Shown here piece after piece: positions 27,648-38,000 of a stretch of DNA of 64,000 nt. The position numbers were made by a program, and so were the translations under genes. Origin of the DNA: Bacteroidota bacterium (GTDB lineage: Bacteria; Bacteroidota; Bacteroidia; B-17B0; Aurantibacillaceae). The stretch is from positions 1 to 64,000 of the forward strand of contig JAAFIQ010000016.1 of NCBI GenBank assembly GCA_013298715.1. Direction: 5' to 3'. Every line of letters starts with the position of its first letter. Position 1 is the stretch's first letter. The notes under the pieces were generated by a model, which ran no database searches, was not told where the DNA came from, and saw only the letters and a program-made list of their open reading frames with translations.

Positions 27648-28352
27648 TTAAACCTTTTCCACTAACAATTGCATGTCAGTAATAAGTTTTAACACAAACT
27701 CTAATTGTTCTTCTCTACTTAAATCGGTATTATCAATCACAATAGCATCTTTAGCCTTAATCAACGGATTTTCTTTTCTGTGTGTATCATCATAATCGCG
27801 TTGCATTAAATTTATCTTTACTTCCTCATGTGTAAAATATTGCCCTTTGCTACTTAGCTCATCTAGCCTGCGCTGTGCACGTACGTCATAGTCCGCAGTC
27901 ATAAATAATTTTAATTCAGCATCCGGAAAAACATTGGTACCAATATCTCTTCCATCCAACACTACTTCTTTATTTTTACCCATTTTACGCTGCAAAGCAA
28001 CCATTTTTTCGCGCACTTCTTTAATAGAACTTACTTTGCTCACATTCTCGTTAACCAACATCGTTCTAATTTCTTTTTCAATATTTTCTCCGTTTAAAAG
28101 TGTTTCAGAACTTTTTGTATTAGCATTAAAATGAAAAGCTACATCTATTCTATTAAGCTGGGCAACGAGTTCTACCTCGTTAATTTTATGTTTAGCATTT
28201 ATTAAATTATTTCTTAGTGCGTAAACGGTTACCGCCCTGTACATGGCGCCAGTATCAATGTAATTGTAATTAATTTTTTGTGCTATTGCTTTAGCCAAGG
28301 TACTTTTACCGCAACTGCTGTAGCCATCTATTGCAATTGTAATTTTTTGCAT
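27648..28352 (-). CDS. cmk: Cytidylate kinase
   Basis: The 234-residue NMP kinase phosphorylates CMP and dCMP from ATP. It has the P-loop GYSSCGKS (10-17), DTGAMYRAVT for nucleotide binding, and DGRDIGTNVFPDAELKLF with the later RAQRRL lid region. The family usually shows a PAGSGKS-type loop; SSCGKS is a common Bacteroidota form. The length is typical. It is divergent from the E2 gene, and the 110-base gap between them holds a good E2 promoter. Confidence 0.94.
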   Translation of the reverse strand: MQKITIAIDGYSSCGKSTLAKAIAQKINYNYIDTGAMYRAVTVYALRNNLINAKHKINEVELVAQLNRIDVAFHFNANTKSSETLLNGENIEKEIRTMLVNENVSKVSSIKEVREKMVALQRKMGKNKEVVLDGRDIGTNVFPDAELKLFMTADYDVRAQRRLDELSSKGQYFTHEEVKINLMQRDYDDTHRKENPLIKAKDAIVIDNTDLSREEQLEFVLKLITDMQLLVEKV

Positions 28353-28415
28353 TAGGGTAAAAATAACATTCTACTCAATAAAAAACAAAGAAAAAGCTAT
28401 TTTTTAGTTTAATTT

Positions 28416-28446
28416 TTTGCTAGTGTAATTTATAAGCCTATTTTTG
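28416..28446 (+). promoter_or_regulatory. Bacteroidota promoter of the E2 gene
   Basis: TTTG (28416-28419), a 19-base spacer and TATTTTTG (28439-28446) match the TTTG/TAnnTTTG consensus exactly. The ATG at 28466 is 19 bases after the -7 box. Confidence 0.7.
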
Positions 28447-28465
28447 TAACTCTATAAAAAACACA

Positions 28466-29809
28466 ATGGCAACTTTTGATTTGATTATGCCTAAAATGGG
28501 CGAAAGTGTAGCAGAAGCTACAATTATAAAATGGACAAAAAACGAAGGCGATTTTATAAAATTGGATGAAACCGTTTTAGAAATAGCAACAGATAAGGTG
28601 GATAGCGAGATTCCTTCGCCATTTGAAGGCACTTTGGTTAAAAAATTATTTAAAGAAGGAGATGTAGTGCAGGTAGGTGCTGTAATTGCTAGCATTAGTA
28701 GCGATGCCGCAGGTGCAAAAACAGAAGCACCTAAGACAGAAACTCCTGCCACAAGCACACAAACTACTACTGTTGTAGCAAGTAATACCTCTACTCCAGC
28801 TCATAATGTAGACTTTAGTAGTTCTTCAAAATTTTATTCACCTTTGGTTAAAAGTATTGCTAAAGAAGAAGGAATAACTATGGCTGAGTTAGATGCCATA
28901 AGAGGTACTGGGCAAGATGGAAGAGTTACTAAAGCAGATATTTTAGCATACATTCCTAACAAAGGAAAACAAGGAACGACTGCGCCTGCAACTCAAGAAA
29001 AATCAGTTACAAGTTCGGAAACTAAAACAATAAGTACGGTAAGTGTTGGCGATAATGCAGTTATTGTAAATCGCCCGGCTGTTTCGGTAAATGCAGGAGA
29101 CGAAATTGTTGATATGGACAGAATGCGCAAACTTATTGCCGACCACATGGTAATGAGTAAGCACGTTAGTCCGCACGTAACCTCCTTTGTAGAGGCAGAT
29201 GTTACGAATTTAGTATTGTGGAGAGATAAAGCTAAAAAAGAATTTGAAAAACGTGAAGGAGAAAAATTAACCTTTACTCCTTTATTTATTGAGGCTGTTG
29301 CTAAAGCTATAAAAGATTTTCCGCTCATTAATGTAAGCGTAGACCAAACTGGAACAAAAATTATTAAACGAAAAAACATTAATATTGGTATGGCTGCTGC
29401 TTTACCAAGCGGTAATTTAATTGTACCTGTTATTAAAAATGCCGATGAGAAAAATTTATTAGGCATTACAAAAGCTGTAAATGATTTAGCGGCACGCGCA
29501 AGAGCTAACAAATTAGCACCAGATGAAATTGCAGGTGGTACATTTACTTTAACGAATGTAGGTAACTTTGGAAATGTAATGGGCACACCAATTATTAATC
29601 AACCACAAGTAGCAATTATGGCGGTAGGTACTATAAAGAAGAAACCAGCTGTAATTGAAACCCCACAAGGCGATATGATTGGGATAAGACATTTTATGTT
29701 TTTGAGTCTAAGTTACGATCACCGTGTGGTAGATGGAAGCTTAGGAGGAAGTTTTTTACGCAAGGTTGCAGATTACTTAGAGCAATTTGATACTTCAAGA
29801 ACTGTATAA
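28466..29809 (+). CDS. Dihydrolipoamide acyltransferase (E2) of a 2-oxo acid dehydrogenase complex
   Basis: The 447-residue protein has one lipoyl domain (1-78, lipoyl lysine K44 in TDKVDSE), a Thr/Ala/Pro linker, a peripheral-subunit-binding domain (about 122-162: SPLVKSIAKEEGI, GTGQDGRVTKADIL), a second linker and the catalytic domain (about 215-447) ending with SYDHRVVDGSLGG. E2 passes acyl groups from the E1 decarboxylase to CoA. DKVDSE and the single lipoyl domain favour a branched-chain or mixed-substrate complex over pyruvate, but this is not settled. No E1 or E3 gene is nearby. Confidence 0.9.
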   Translation: MATFDLIMPKMGESVAEATIIKWTKNEGDFIKLDETVLEIATDKVDSEIPSPFEGTLVKKLFKEGDVVQVGAVIASISSDAAGAKTEAPKTETPATSTQTTTVVASNTSTPAHNVDFSSSSKFYSPLVKSIAKEEGITMAELDAIRGTGQDGRVTKADILAYIPNKGKQGTTAPATQEKSVTSSETKTISTVSVGDNAVIVNRPAVSVNAGDEIVDMDRMRKLIADHMVMSKHVSPHVTSFVEADVTNLVLWRDKAKKEFEKREGEKLTFTPLFIEAVAKAIKDFPLINVSVDQTGTKIIKRKNINIGMAAALPSGNLIVPVIKNADEKNLLGITKAVNDLAARARANKLAPDEIAGGTFTLTNVGNFGNVMGTPIINQPQVAIMAVGTIKKKPAVIETPQGDMIGIRHFMFLSLSYDHRVVDGSLGGSFLRKVADYLEQFDTSRTV

Positions 29810-29888
29810 GGGTATTTTTCAGAAATGATACATTCTGAAATACTATGAGTGATATGAAAGAATTAATGATAAGCATTAAATATTAAAC

Positions 29889-30251
29889 ATGAAAAAATCG
29901 TTTGTAATTTTAGCAGTTATTGTATTAGCAATTTTAAGTTGTAAAAAAGACAGAACTTGTAGCTGTGCCGAAACAAAAACAGGTACATCAAAAACAATAG
30001 GAAAAGCGGAAATTAATTTAGGATTTCCAATACCGTTAGCAGATACAACTTTTTCAAATCCTTTAAATGAATATAGAACTTACGATAGGGTTTATAAAGA
30101 TACCAGAAAAGGTGCGGCTAAGAACAATTGTTTGAGTTATTCTGAGCCATTTAAAGAAACAGTAATTACTTCTGTTCCAGCATCCTCATTTCAATTATCC
30201 GTTGTGGTTGAAAAAGAAGGTACTGCGGTTTATGACTGCAAATTGAAATAG
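29889..30251 (+). CDS. Small lipoprotein, unknown function
   Basis: The 120-residue protein has a lipoprotein signal with C18 (LAILSC) followed by KKDRTCSCAE. Four Cys in the mature part (about residues 24, 26, 81 and 117) could form two disulfides. The rest is a short beta-type domain. No family is recognised. It follows the E2 gene by 80 bases, which contain a weak imperfect hairpin without a T run. Confidence 0.65.
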   Translation: MKKSFVILAVIVLAILSCKKDRTCSCAETKTGTSKTIGKAEINLGFPIPLADTTFSNPLNEYRTYDRVYKDTRKGAAKNNCLSYSEPFKETVITSVPASSFQLSVVVEKEGTAVYDCKLK

Positions 30252-30304
30252 TTTAGTTTACTTTATATCTAAAAATTGTTTATGAATTACGCGTGTAGTT
30301 AATT

Positions 30305-30763
30305 ATGGAGACCAAGAAAATAGAGTTTGAGAAACTTAGATATGCTTACATAACTATCAAACATTTCTTAGAAACCGAGACTTATGAGAAAATAAATTCA
30401 TTAAATGACAAAATTGAAAAAGACCTAGCACTTAGCGGAGATGACAATTTAGAACTTCTTGAAAAATTTGTAAAAAAGTTTGAACTAGACCACAAAGGCT
30501 TTAATTACAGCAAATATTTTCTTTCAGAAGGTGAGTTGTTTGATCCGGGAGCCGTAATTGTAAATCTTCTGGCAGTATCTGTTTGGCTACCATTAAAAAC
30601 TATTGAATTACTTACCCTGAATAAGATTAATTTGGATAAACCAAAACTTCCTATTAGACCTGACAGGCACGTATTAGACTTAACTTTTAAGGACTTGATT
30701 ACGTGGTATCTCGAAAAAGAATTTAAAACAAGTGCTGAAATAAAATACGAAATAGTAAAATGA
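30305..30763 (+). CDS. DUF1493-like cytoplasmic protein
   Basis: The 152-residue protein has no signal peptide. Its middle (DLALSGDDNLELLEKFVKKF, then FNYSKYFLSEGELF) resembles DUF1493 proteins, which have a GDD-[AN]-x-E core and are poorly understood. The match is from pattern memory and should be confirmed by a profile search. The stop overlaps the start of the next gene by four bases (ATGA), so the two are translationally coupled. Confidence 0.6.
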   Translation: METKKIEFEKLRYAYITIKHFLETETYEKINSLNDKIEKDLALSGDDNLELLEKFVKKFELDHKGFNYSKYFLSEGELFDPGAVIVNLLAVSVWLPLKTIELLTLNKINLDKPKLPIRPDRHVLDLTFKDLITWYLEKEFKTSAEIKYEIVK

Positions 30764-31143
30764 AAATACTTAAATTTATCTTTCTAACCTTAACGGCATC
30801 AATAATAATATCCTGCAGTGGTTCTGATTTTTATAGAGGTTCTTGGAATGCTTTAAATGCAAAGGGCGAAAAGTACACTATAATATTTGATGAGAAAAAA
30901 TTTGCAGTGAAAGATAGTGCCGGTGCAACTAAAGATTATACTTACTCACAAAATTCTGTAGCAATCAAAAATTCAACTAAAACGTATGGCATAAGATTAG
31001 GTGATGGCAGAAATTTTGAAATACACTTCCCAACCGCCAATAACGATGGCGTAGGGCTAATTAAAGATGAGAATGGAATGCCATTATTCACCATTAGTAG
31101 AAATAACTTTGTGAGCTATGAGGATATTTATAAGTTGGAATAG
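30760..31143 (+). CDS. Small lipoprotein, unknown function
   Basis: The 127-residue protein has a lipoprotein signal with C19 (SIIISC) and a compact beta-rich mature domain (GSWNALNAKGEKYTIIFD, then FAVKDSAGATKDYTYS) that resembles small lipocalin-like or META-like folds. The family is not recognised. Its ATGA overlap with the DUF1493-like gene pairs a cytoplasmic and an envelope protein. Confidence 0.65.
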   Translation: MKILKFIFLTLTASIIISCSGSDFYRGSWNALNAKGEKYTIIFDEKKFAVKDSAGATKDYTYSQNSVAIKNSTKTYGIRLGDGRNFEIHFPTANNDGVGLIKDENGMPLFTISRNNFVSYEDIYKLE

Positions 31144-31224
31144 TCTCAATGACGTTGCTCAAACCTTTTCTAATTGTTAATTCTCAAAATCTTTTAGTTT
31201 TAGTTTTACTTTACTGAAATTGTT

Positions 31225-31232
31225 TATCTTTG
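31225..31232 (+). promoter_or_regulatory. Bacteroidota -7 promoter element
   Basis: TATCTTTG is an exact TAnnTTTG match that ends seven bases before the ATG at 31240, giving a nearly leaderless message. The -33 region is only T-rich. Confidence 0.45.
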
Positions 31233-31239
31233 AAGAGAC

Positions 31240-32028
31240 ATGCGTTTATATTGGCTAATATATATTTTTGTTTTCGGAGTTCTATTTTGGAATTGCAAAA
31301 AAGATAAAAAGCAGGAGCCAATTCCGCCAACACCAGAGAGTCCGTTAATAAAATCTGATACCGTAAATTATGTTAATTTGGACATAAGATATATCCATTC
31401 ATTTGATTATTCTAAAGCATCAAATTCGAGCAAGTTGGTTAGTAATTACAACGCCATTTTTATGAGTCCAATTGCAACTCACAGGGATAGTTCATTTGCA
31501 AAAGCAAATCTCTTAAACGGTGGCGATTTTTATATCAATAAAAATAACATACCATTTAATGTAAGTGTAAATAGTTATTTTCAATCATTTGCTACAAATA
31601 CTGTTATTCCTTTAAGTGAAATAGGCTTTGTTCCAAGTATCAACACATTGTTTAAAAAATTTGAACATTTTCCAACTAGTTTTATACTCCCTAATTATAG
31701 CAATCAGTCTGCTATTACTTATACAATTTCAAAAAGTGCTGGTTACATAATAAATTTAACTGGATACGTAAATTGTAATCGGATTCTGGCATATTTATCC
31801 AACCCTTCAAATCCGCAACAAATCGCGATTAGAAAGGTGGTTTCTTCGATTGGCGATAATGTTATTATAAATTTCTCTTCGAACGAGTTTGTTAATTTTC
31901 CGATAGGTAGCTCATTAAACTTAGAACTTTATTTTTATAATGATGAGACCTATAGACTTGATGGAAGAAATGTCAGAATCTCAATTGGACGGGTGGATAA
32001 ATTCTCATCCATAATTTTGAATCCATAA
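31240..32028 (+). CDS. Putative lipoprotein, unknown function
   Basis: The 262-residue protein has a lipoprotein signal with C19 (LFWNC), then a Lys/Pro-rich linker (KKDKKQEPIPPTPESP) and a beta-rich domain of about 220 residues with no Cys apart from one near residue 178. It may be a small surface-layer or binding lipoprotein. I recognise no family. It has its own promoter element and converges on the diiron gene at 32056. Confidence 0.65.
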   Translation: MRLYWLIYIFVFGVLFWNCKKDKKQEPIPPTPESPLIKSDTVNYVNLDIRYIHSFDYSKASNSSKLVSNYNAIFMSPIATHRDSSFAKANLLNGGDFYINKNNIPFNVSVNSYFQSFATNTVIPLSEIGFVPSINTLFKKFEHFPTSFILPNYSNQSAITYTISKSAGYIINLTGYVNCNRILAYLSNPSNPQQIAIRKVVSSIGDNVIINFSSNEFVNFPIGSSLNLELYFYNDETYRLDGRNVRISIGRVDKFSSIILNP

Positions 32029-32055
32029 GAGTTAAATTGTAAACAACTCAAAAAC

Positions 32056-32619
32056 TTATTTCTTACAATAAACATCCGATTTTTCAACTGGTAATTTATT
32101 TTCTAAATCAACATTATTTAAACTTTTTCTTCTTCCCCATAAAAATATTTTCTCAAAAAAAGACATTGCTTTTTTATCTTTTATGGCATTTAAAAAAAAC
32201 ACTTCATGTTCTTTTTCTTTTATTCCCATTTCGTATAAAACAACATCATGTTTGGTAATACCCAAGGCATTAAAATACTGTTTCATTCTAAAGTACTCAC
32301 AAACGTTTCCACTCTCTAAGTTACCAGCAAAATAATACGGCATAAACCAACCAAGCACATAACACGATGCGGAGATAATTTTTCCAATTACATGATATTT
32401 AAATTCGTACCATTTTGAAATTGGAATGTTGTAGTGTTGCATTATTTTTAGCACATCAGCCCTATGGTTCCACTCATCAAGTTCTATTTGTTTTATTTTT
32501 AATTTCTCAGTTTTATCCTTTACAGAACCCGCATGACCAATGTAGGCAAAGGCTGCAGCTTTTTCGGCAGAATAAGCTTGTTGAAGTAAGGTGATGAGCT
32601 CTTTATTTAATTGTATCAT
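32056..32619 (-). CDS. COQ7-like/ferritin-like diiron protein
   Basis: The 187-residue helical protein carries a ferritin-like diiron pattern: E19 (SAEKAAAF), E49 and H52 (DEWNH), E108 (NVCEYF), and E135 with H138 (KEKEHEVFF). The spacing of the two ExxH motifs fits demethoxyubiquinone hydroxylase (COQ7) relatives. A hydrophobic middle helix (about 78-97) could dip into the membrane, as COQ7 does. Bacteroidota normally use menaquinone, so hydroxylation of a ubiquinone precursor is unlikely and another oxidation is possible. The diiron call is good; the reaction is unknown. Confidence 0.7.
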   Translation of the reverse strand: MIQLNKELITLLQQAYSAEKAAAFAYIGHAGSVKDKTEKLKIKQIELDEWNHRADVLKIMQHYNIPISKWYEFKYHVIGKIISASCYVLGWFMPYYFAGNLESGNVCEYFRMKQYFNALGITKHDVVLYEMGIKEKEHEVFFLNAIKDKKAMSFFEKIFLWGRRKSLNNVDLENKLPVEKSDVYCKK

Positions 32620-32697
32620 TTAAGAATCTAAAATTAACCAAAAGTAGTGAATTGCCTATCACTTTTCGCTGTAATTTAAAAACGTAAGTGAACTATT

Positions 32698-33219
32698 CTA
32701 TTTACCCTTGGATGACGCCCTTCTTAATCTTGTTTGGCTAACCGGTGGACTATATTTCACAATTGGTAAATCTAATTTTGCGCTAAGTTTTTCAATCAAA
32801 GCCTCAGTTTCTTGAGGTGTTACTGTATATTTTATAAATAGTTTTTTGTTTTGACCTTCGTTTATTAAAAAAACTTTTGTCTGTGTAACAGCATTTAAGT
32901 CAACAGATGCTCTCGAGCGAGTACTTATAGTTTTTCTTAGAGTTACGCCATGATAAGATAAAGAATTGTAATCGGTGTAGGATTTCCATTTACCAAATTT
33001 AACAAATAACAAGGTGTAATATTCTCGGTATTCTTTATTTTGCAAATTAAATTCTATTCCAGTACTACTTATTGCAATAAGTAACATGATTACTCCAAAT
33101 ATGCCAATAATCCACAAGCCTCCAAATAATTGGGTTGAAAAGGCAAAGCCAATTATTCCGAAAAGAATCGACGTGCCAATAGAGACGAAAGTACCTCTAT
33201 AAATTTGTAAAGTATTCAA
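32698..33219 (-). CDS. Two-helix membrane protein, unknown function
   Basis: The 173-residue protein has two adjacent membrane helices (about 10-30 and 33-51), then a soluble domain of about 120 residues ending in a basic tail (SQTRLRRASSKGK). The domain resembles bacterial PH-like photosystem or YdbT-type modules in outline (helices followed by a beta-rich domain), but this is not a firm match. It stands between the diiron gene and a GNAT gene on the same strand. Confidence 0.6.
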   Translation of the reverse strand: MNTLQIYRGTFVSIGTSILFGIIGFAFSTQLFGGLWIIGIFGVIMLLIAISSTGIEFNLQNKEYREYYTLLFVKFGKWKSYTDYNSLSYHGVTLRKTISTRSRASVDLNAVTQTKVFLINEGQNKKLFIKYTVTPQETEALIEKLSAKLDLPIVKYSPPVSQTRLRRASSKGK

Positions 33220-33255
33220 TTATTTATAATTTATGTAAATGTTTTGCGGGAAGAT

Positions 33256-33759
33256 TCAGCTTTTTTCTATTTTATACACTACGCCCTCTTGACCATTAAA
33301 GTCAAAAGAATTATTAAATACTAGGCCAATTTTTTCTAAAACTTTTATCGAGCCAATATTTTTTTTCATTGCGCGACCAACAATTTCCTTCATACCAAAC
33401 TTATAAAACCCTAAGTCTATAAATGCTTTTGCAGTTTCTGTAGCATAACCCAAATTCCAATATTTTTTAAAAAACCTAAATCCAATCTCAAATTCATTAA
33501 GTTCTTGGGTGAATTTTAGCCCACACCAACCTAAAAATTCATTGTCAATTTTATTTATCACAGCCCAACGCCCAAAACCATATTTTTTATAATGGTTGTA
33601 GTTTTCCAAAAACTCTCTTGCTTTTTCAATACTTTCAAACGAACCGTAGCCAGTATATTTAATTACCTCCGGATCTAAATTGAGTAAATACGCGTTTTCA
33701 GAATCATCAACCGTTATTTCTCTTAGAAAAGTTCTTCTTGTTTCAAGAATTATTGTCAT
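33256..33759 (-). CDS. GNAT acetyltransferase, RimJ/RimL-type
   Basis: The 167-residue protein opens with ILETRRTFLREITVDD and has FGRWAVINKIDNEFLGWCGL, EIGFRFFKKYWNLGYATETAKAFI (acetyl-CoA loop) and NIGSIKVLEKIGLVF, the standard layout of RimJ/RimL-like GNAT enzymes. These often acetylate protein N-termini, but many members act on small molecules. No partner is adjacent. The substrate is unknown. Confidence 0.85.
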   Translation of the reverse strand: MTIILETRRTFLREITVDDSENAYLLNLDPEVIKYTGYGSFESIEKAREFLENYNHYKKYGFGRWAVINKIDNEFLGWCGLKFTQELNEFEIGFRFFKKYWNLGYATETAKAFIDLGFYKFGMKEIVGRAMKKNIGSIKVLEKIGLVFNNSFDFNGQEGVVYKIEKS

Positions 33760-33842
33760 TATTTATTCTCTGCAAAGCTGAAGGCTAAAAAAGTATTTTT
33801 CTTAAATCACGTTTCATAAAAAATTAAATTTAACTTTTAAAA

Positions 33843-34856
33843 TTAATTCCCTTTCTCCAAAAACTCATTCAACTCTTCGGTAGTTGTGCTAAACGAAAAT
33901 ACAGAACTTACTTGGTAGTAGTTTGCTTTGTCTATACAGCTGTTATATGCATATTTTGCAAAGGCTAGCTTGTCATCATCCATACTGAACAACTTACAAA
34001 GTTCTTGTATTTGCTCAACGCTTAAACATGCATTTTTAGTAGCAACTTTTGCGGTACTCATTTTAGTATCGCTAAATGGTTTATCAGCAATTGTTTTTTT
34101 CATTTTATCAAAAGCAACACTGTTCATTGCAACCGAACAGCCGCCACCGTTAGCAACTGGATTAGCTGTGGCAGGTGGATTTTGAACTGGCATTGTAGTG
34201 TTTTGATTAGTGTATTTTGGGTTACCGCTATTAGTGCTCGTTCGGGTGTAACTGCTTGTGGAGCTTATTACCGTTGTACTTGTTGTAGTTTGCATACCAG
34301 GATCATTAATGTTTACACCTACTCCCATGCCACCAAAGTTTATATTTATACCACCATTACCATTGTTTTGCGTTTGCGTGGTGGTGGTGCTTGTGGTAAA
34401 TGTTCCGTTACTAGGCATAGATTCGTTTGGTGGAGCAATGTTAATATTTCCATTATCGTTTGTGTTTAAAGGATTTTCAGAGGTATGGTAAGGAATTGAA
34501 GTGATGTTGTTAGAAGTTGCATTTGCTAATTCTGTTTTTCCAAAATAGCGAATCTTTAATTCTTTTTTCATATTACGTTTGATATTTATACTGTGTTCAA
34601 AGCCTTTTTCAGGATACATATTTTGTTTTAAAGTTGGTAAGGCTTTGTTTTCGAACATAATTCGCAGGTTACAAATTTCAGAATTCAAATCGGTAACTTT
34701 AATATTAGTTTCGGGTTTATCATTCTGCCTAATGCCATTTACGTAGGCGTAAAAAGGGTCACCATCTTCGGCAAAAATTACTACGTTGTAGGTGTTTTGT
34801 GCTTTAGCTGCAAATTGCGCAACTATCACTAATAGAATAAAAGTAAATTTTTTCAT
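33843..34856 (-). CDS. DUF4476 domain-containing exported protein
   Basis: The 337-residue protein has a signal peptide (1-19, ending AKA), an N-terminal beta domain (about 22-105: YNVVIFAEDGDPFYAYVNG), a long low-complexity middle rich in Thr, Ser, Asn and Gly (about 115-235), and a C-terminal DUF4476 domain (about 245-335: FDKMKKTIADKPFSDTKM, KLFSMDDDKLAFAKYAY). DUF4476 is largely confined to Bacteroidota and has no known activity. The middle looks like a flexible spacer. It is alone on its transcript. Confidence 0.82.
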   Translation of the reverse strand: MKKFTFILLVIVAQFAAKAQNTYNVVIFAEDGDPFYAYVNGIRQNDKPETNIKVTDLNSEICNLRIMFENKALPTLKQNMYPEKGFEHSINIKRNMKKELKIRYFGKTELANATSNNITSIPYHTSENPLNTNDNGNINIAPPNESMPSNGTFTTSTTTTQTQNNGNGGININFGGMGVGVNINDPGMQTTTSTTVISSTSSYTRTSTNSGNPKYTNQNTTMPVQNPPATANPVANGGGCSVAMNSVAFDKMKKTIADKPFSDTKMSTAKVATKNACLSVEQIQELCKLFSMDDDKLAFAKYAYNSCIDKANYYQVSSVFSFSTTTEELNEFLEKGN

Positions 34857-35021
34857 ACGTTTTGATTTTAATTGTTTGTAAAACTAAACAAATAATCATG
34901 CTAAAAATTGAATTTGAATGTTGATTTAACTTTTTATTTGTAAAAAATTGTTACAAAGTTGATTTTAAATAAACTATTTGCTTCTAAACTTATTGAGCAC
35001 AATCCTATAAATTAACCCTGG

Positions 35022-38000
35022 CTATCTTCCTGAAACCACAACAAGTTTTCCATTTTGAATTTTATCTTCTGAGATAATTCTGTAAAAATAGGTCCCAGCA
35101 CTTAAATTATAAGTTTCTAAAGAAATTTTTGAGTCAAATTTCGTTGAAATAATGTCTATCAATTTTCCGTCTACACCGTATAAATAAATTTTTATATCCT
35201 TGTTACTGTTTCCTTTAACAGTAATGTTTCCTTTGCTAATCACAGGATTTGGGAAAAGGGAAATTAAATTTTCAGTGTTTTGTTTATTCGATTCATTAAC
35301 AATTATTCCTCCGGTAAAATTGATATTATCAACAAAAAGCGATTGGCCATAAGCATTTATATTTCTTAACTTCACAAAAACGTTTGAATTTCCTAAATAA
35401 GAAGCTAAACTTACAGAATCTTTTCGCCACTGAGAAGAGGTTGGCACAAATTGATTTTGAGTTGAAGGGGCAGTGCTGAGCGTAGCTCCTCCTTTTGAAT
35501 AAACTTGTGTGTAATTTAAACCACAATCGGTAGAAACAAGAACTTGTAATGTATCCGCGTAATTAGGTGCATATAAAGCATAAGCAACATCAAAGGTTAA
35601 AAACGAATTTGCTGGACTAACAGCCGACAAATTTACTGGCATAATTATATCAGCGTACTTGGCAGTTTGGGCTATATTAAAATTATCAACCCACATACAT
35701 TTAGAACTTTGACCAAAAGCTCCTAAGGTATTATTTTGCGACCAGGCAAAACTTCCGTTTCCGTCTAAAGACCATCCTGGTTGCAAAAAGTTTGTTTCAA
35801 AATTTTGACTGATACTTCCTGCATTTGGTGAACTAACTATTGAAATAACTAATGTATCGCTGGCCGATACTTGATTTGCATCAGTAACAGTTAGTGTTAC
35901 CGTATGATTACCAACCGAATTAAAAGTTACTGTTGGGTTAGGAATAGAGGATGTAGCAATAGATGCGTTTTGAAAGGTCCAAGCCCATGTAGCGCCTGAA
36001 TGGTTTAGCATGGAATAATCATCGAAATAAAAAACATTGCAATTCAAATTTGAACTTAATTTATCTACCGTAATTTTGGCTACTGGCCTAGTAGGGGTTT
36101 CGTACAAGGCACTTTCCCAAATACCTTTACCGTAGCTTGCTAATCTTATTTTCCCGTCTCTGTAAAAAGGGCGTATACCTGTTGCAGAAATACTTGCAGG
36201 TAAATTTGTATTATCTGCAACCCAATTTGGCATATTAAAATTTCTATAAAAACAACTTAAGTTTGTGGCAATGTAAACGCCACCGTTTGTTCCACCAATA
36301 GTTTGCATAGCTTGTATTGTTTGAGCATTTAATAAACTAGTAGTTTGATTAATCCAGTTTGTACCTCCATTAGTGGATTTATAAATTTTATTCCCGTTAC
36401 CTCCTTGTGGATAAGCTATCCAAAGCGCCTGATCGTTTTCAGGATCAATACTCAACAATACAACGTTACTTCCGCCATTAGGAAGCGAAATGGTGCTGGT
36501 TGTTAACCAATCGTTCGTTGTTCTTACCAAATAGGCACTGCCTGATGTTGGTCTTACCACAATATAGGCCTTATTTGTGTTTGTTCGCGAAATCTCAATC
36601 CCTAAAACCTTTGTGTTGGCACTAGCTGTATACACCATCGAAAAATTATTTCCACCATCAGTGCTTTTATACAATTTATTTTGATCGCCTAGGTATAGAT
36701 GGTTGTAGCAACTTGGGTTAAACTCAATTTCTGATGACTCGCCAAACCAAGCATCTTCATTAATTGTCATTTGAAAGGGTGCACTGGCAACTGAACCACT
36801 AATAGTTGAAGGAATAATTCTACTTCCTACATTGGTTGAGTATACACGGGCCTGGGCCGCTTGGTTACCCGGATTTACATATCCGGAAGCGGGCTCACCA
36901 CCACCCAAATCTAAAAATTCTCCTGCCGGAAAACCTTCAGCGTAAACATCCACACCGTTATGAAAAGTTCCGCCAATTAAAATATCTCTGTTCCAACCAG
37001 AACCAAATCCCCAAAAATCAGTTCCATTTACGCCATCCATTTTAAATTGAGGTTGGGTATTAAATAAATCTGAAGATTTATAAATTCCACCATCGGTTGT
37101 TGCCCAATAAGTATTTCCAAAAGCTCTAAAGTCTTGCATATCTACGTGCATAGGATTATAATTACCACAAGAATAATTATAAATACATTGAAAGGATTGC
37201 CCACCATTGCTAGAACGCCACATACCTATACCACCTACTAACAACTCATTAGCATTGGTGTTTGAAGCCATAATTGCACAGTTGTAAAAACCTTGATTAA
37301 AGCCCCCGCTTACTGGGTTTGAAGAAATTAAATTAGGATGTGTTGTGGCATTATATGGAGCTCCATCGTAACCCATAGTATTTGCCCACGTTAAACCACC
37401 GTCATTACTTGCATACACACCAATAAACCCGTTATCACCTGGTTTAGAATCTCCAATCAAAAAAGCGTAAATTCTATTCGTGTTTGCATTACTTACTGCT
37501 ATCCTTGCCCCTTCTACAGTTCTGGCAGGGTTTGTAGATGTATACCAACCATTGGTTTGAACAGTCCATGTTAATCCTGCATCCGCCGAAATAAGAAATT
37601 GATGTGTATTGGTGGCTGTATTTGTTCTTATGGTATAGTTTGTATTAGGACTTCCAGGCTTGGCTTTAATATCAAAACATGCATTTGAGAGTACTTGATT
37701 CCAGGTTGAGCCACCATCCGCTGTTCGGTAAATGCCCTCTTTACCAGCAACCATAACAATTTGTGGATCAGTTGTGTTAATAAATAATTCCGCTGGGTTT
37801 TCCATATAGCCAGATAAAGGGATGTTGCTGTTGAAAATTGAAGCCCATGTATTACCACCATTTATTGTTTTGTAAATAATACTACCAGCACCAACGTAAA
37901 CAATGTTAGGATCGGTAGGGTGAACTGCCAAAGCATTAATACCTATATTGGCTGTTATAGCCTGTGGTGTTTCTGGAGTAACTAAAGTCATTGACACATT

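Noticed and set aside
29815-29850. Terminator after the E2 gene
   Set aside because: The GTATTT...AAATAC hairpin has two unpaired bases and no T run, so support is too weak.
34182-34491. Plus-strand reading frames with Cys/Val-rich products
   Set aside because: They are antisense shadows of the Thr/Asn-rich spacer of the DUF4476 protein.
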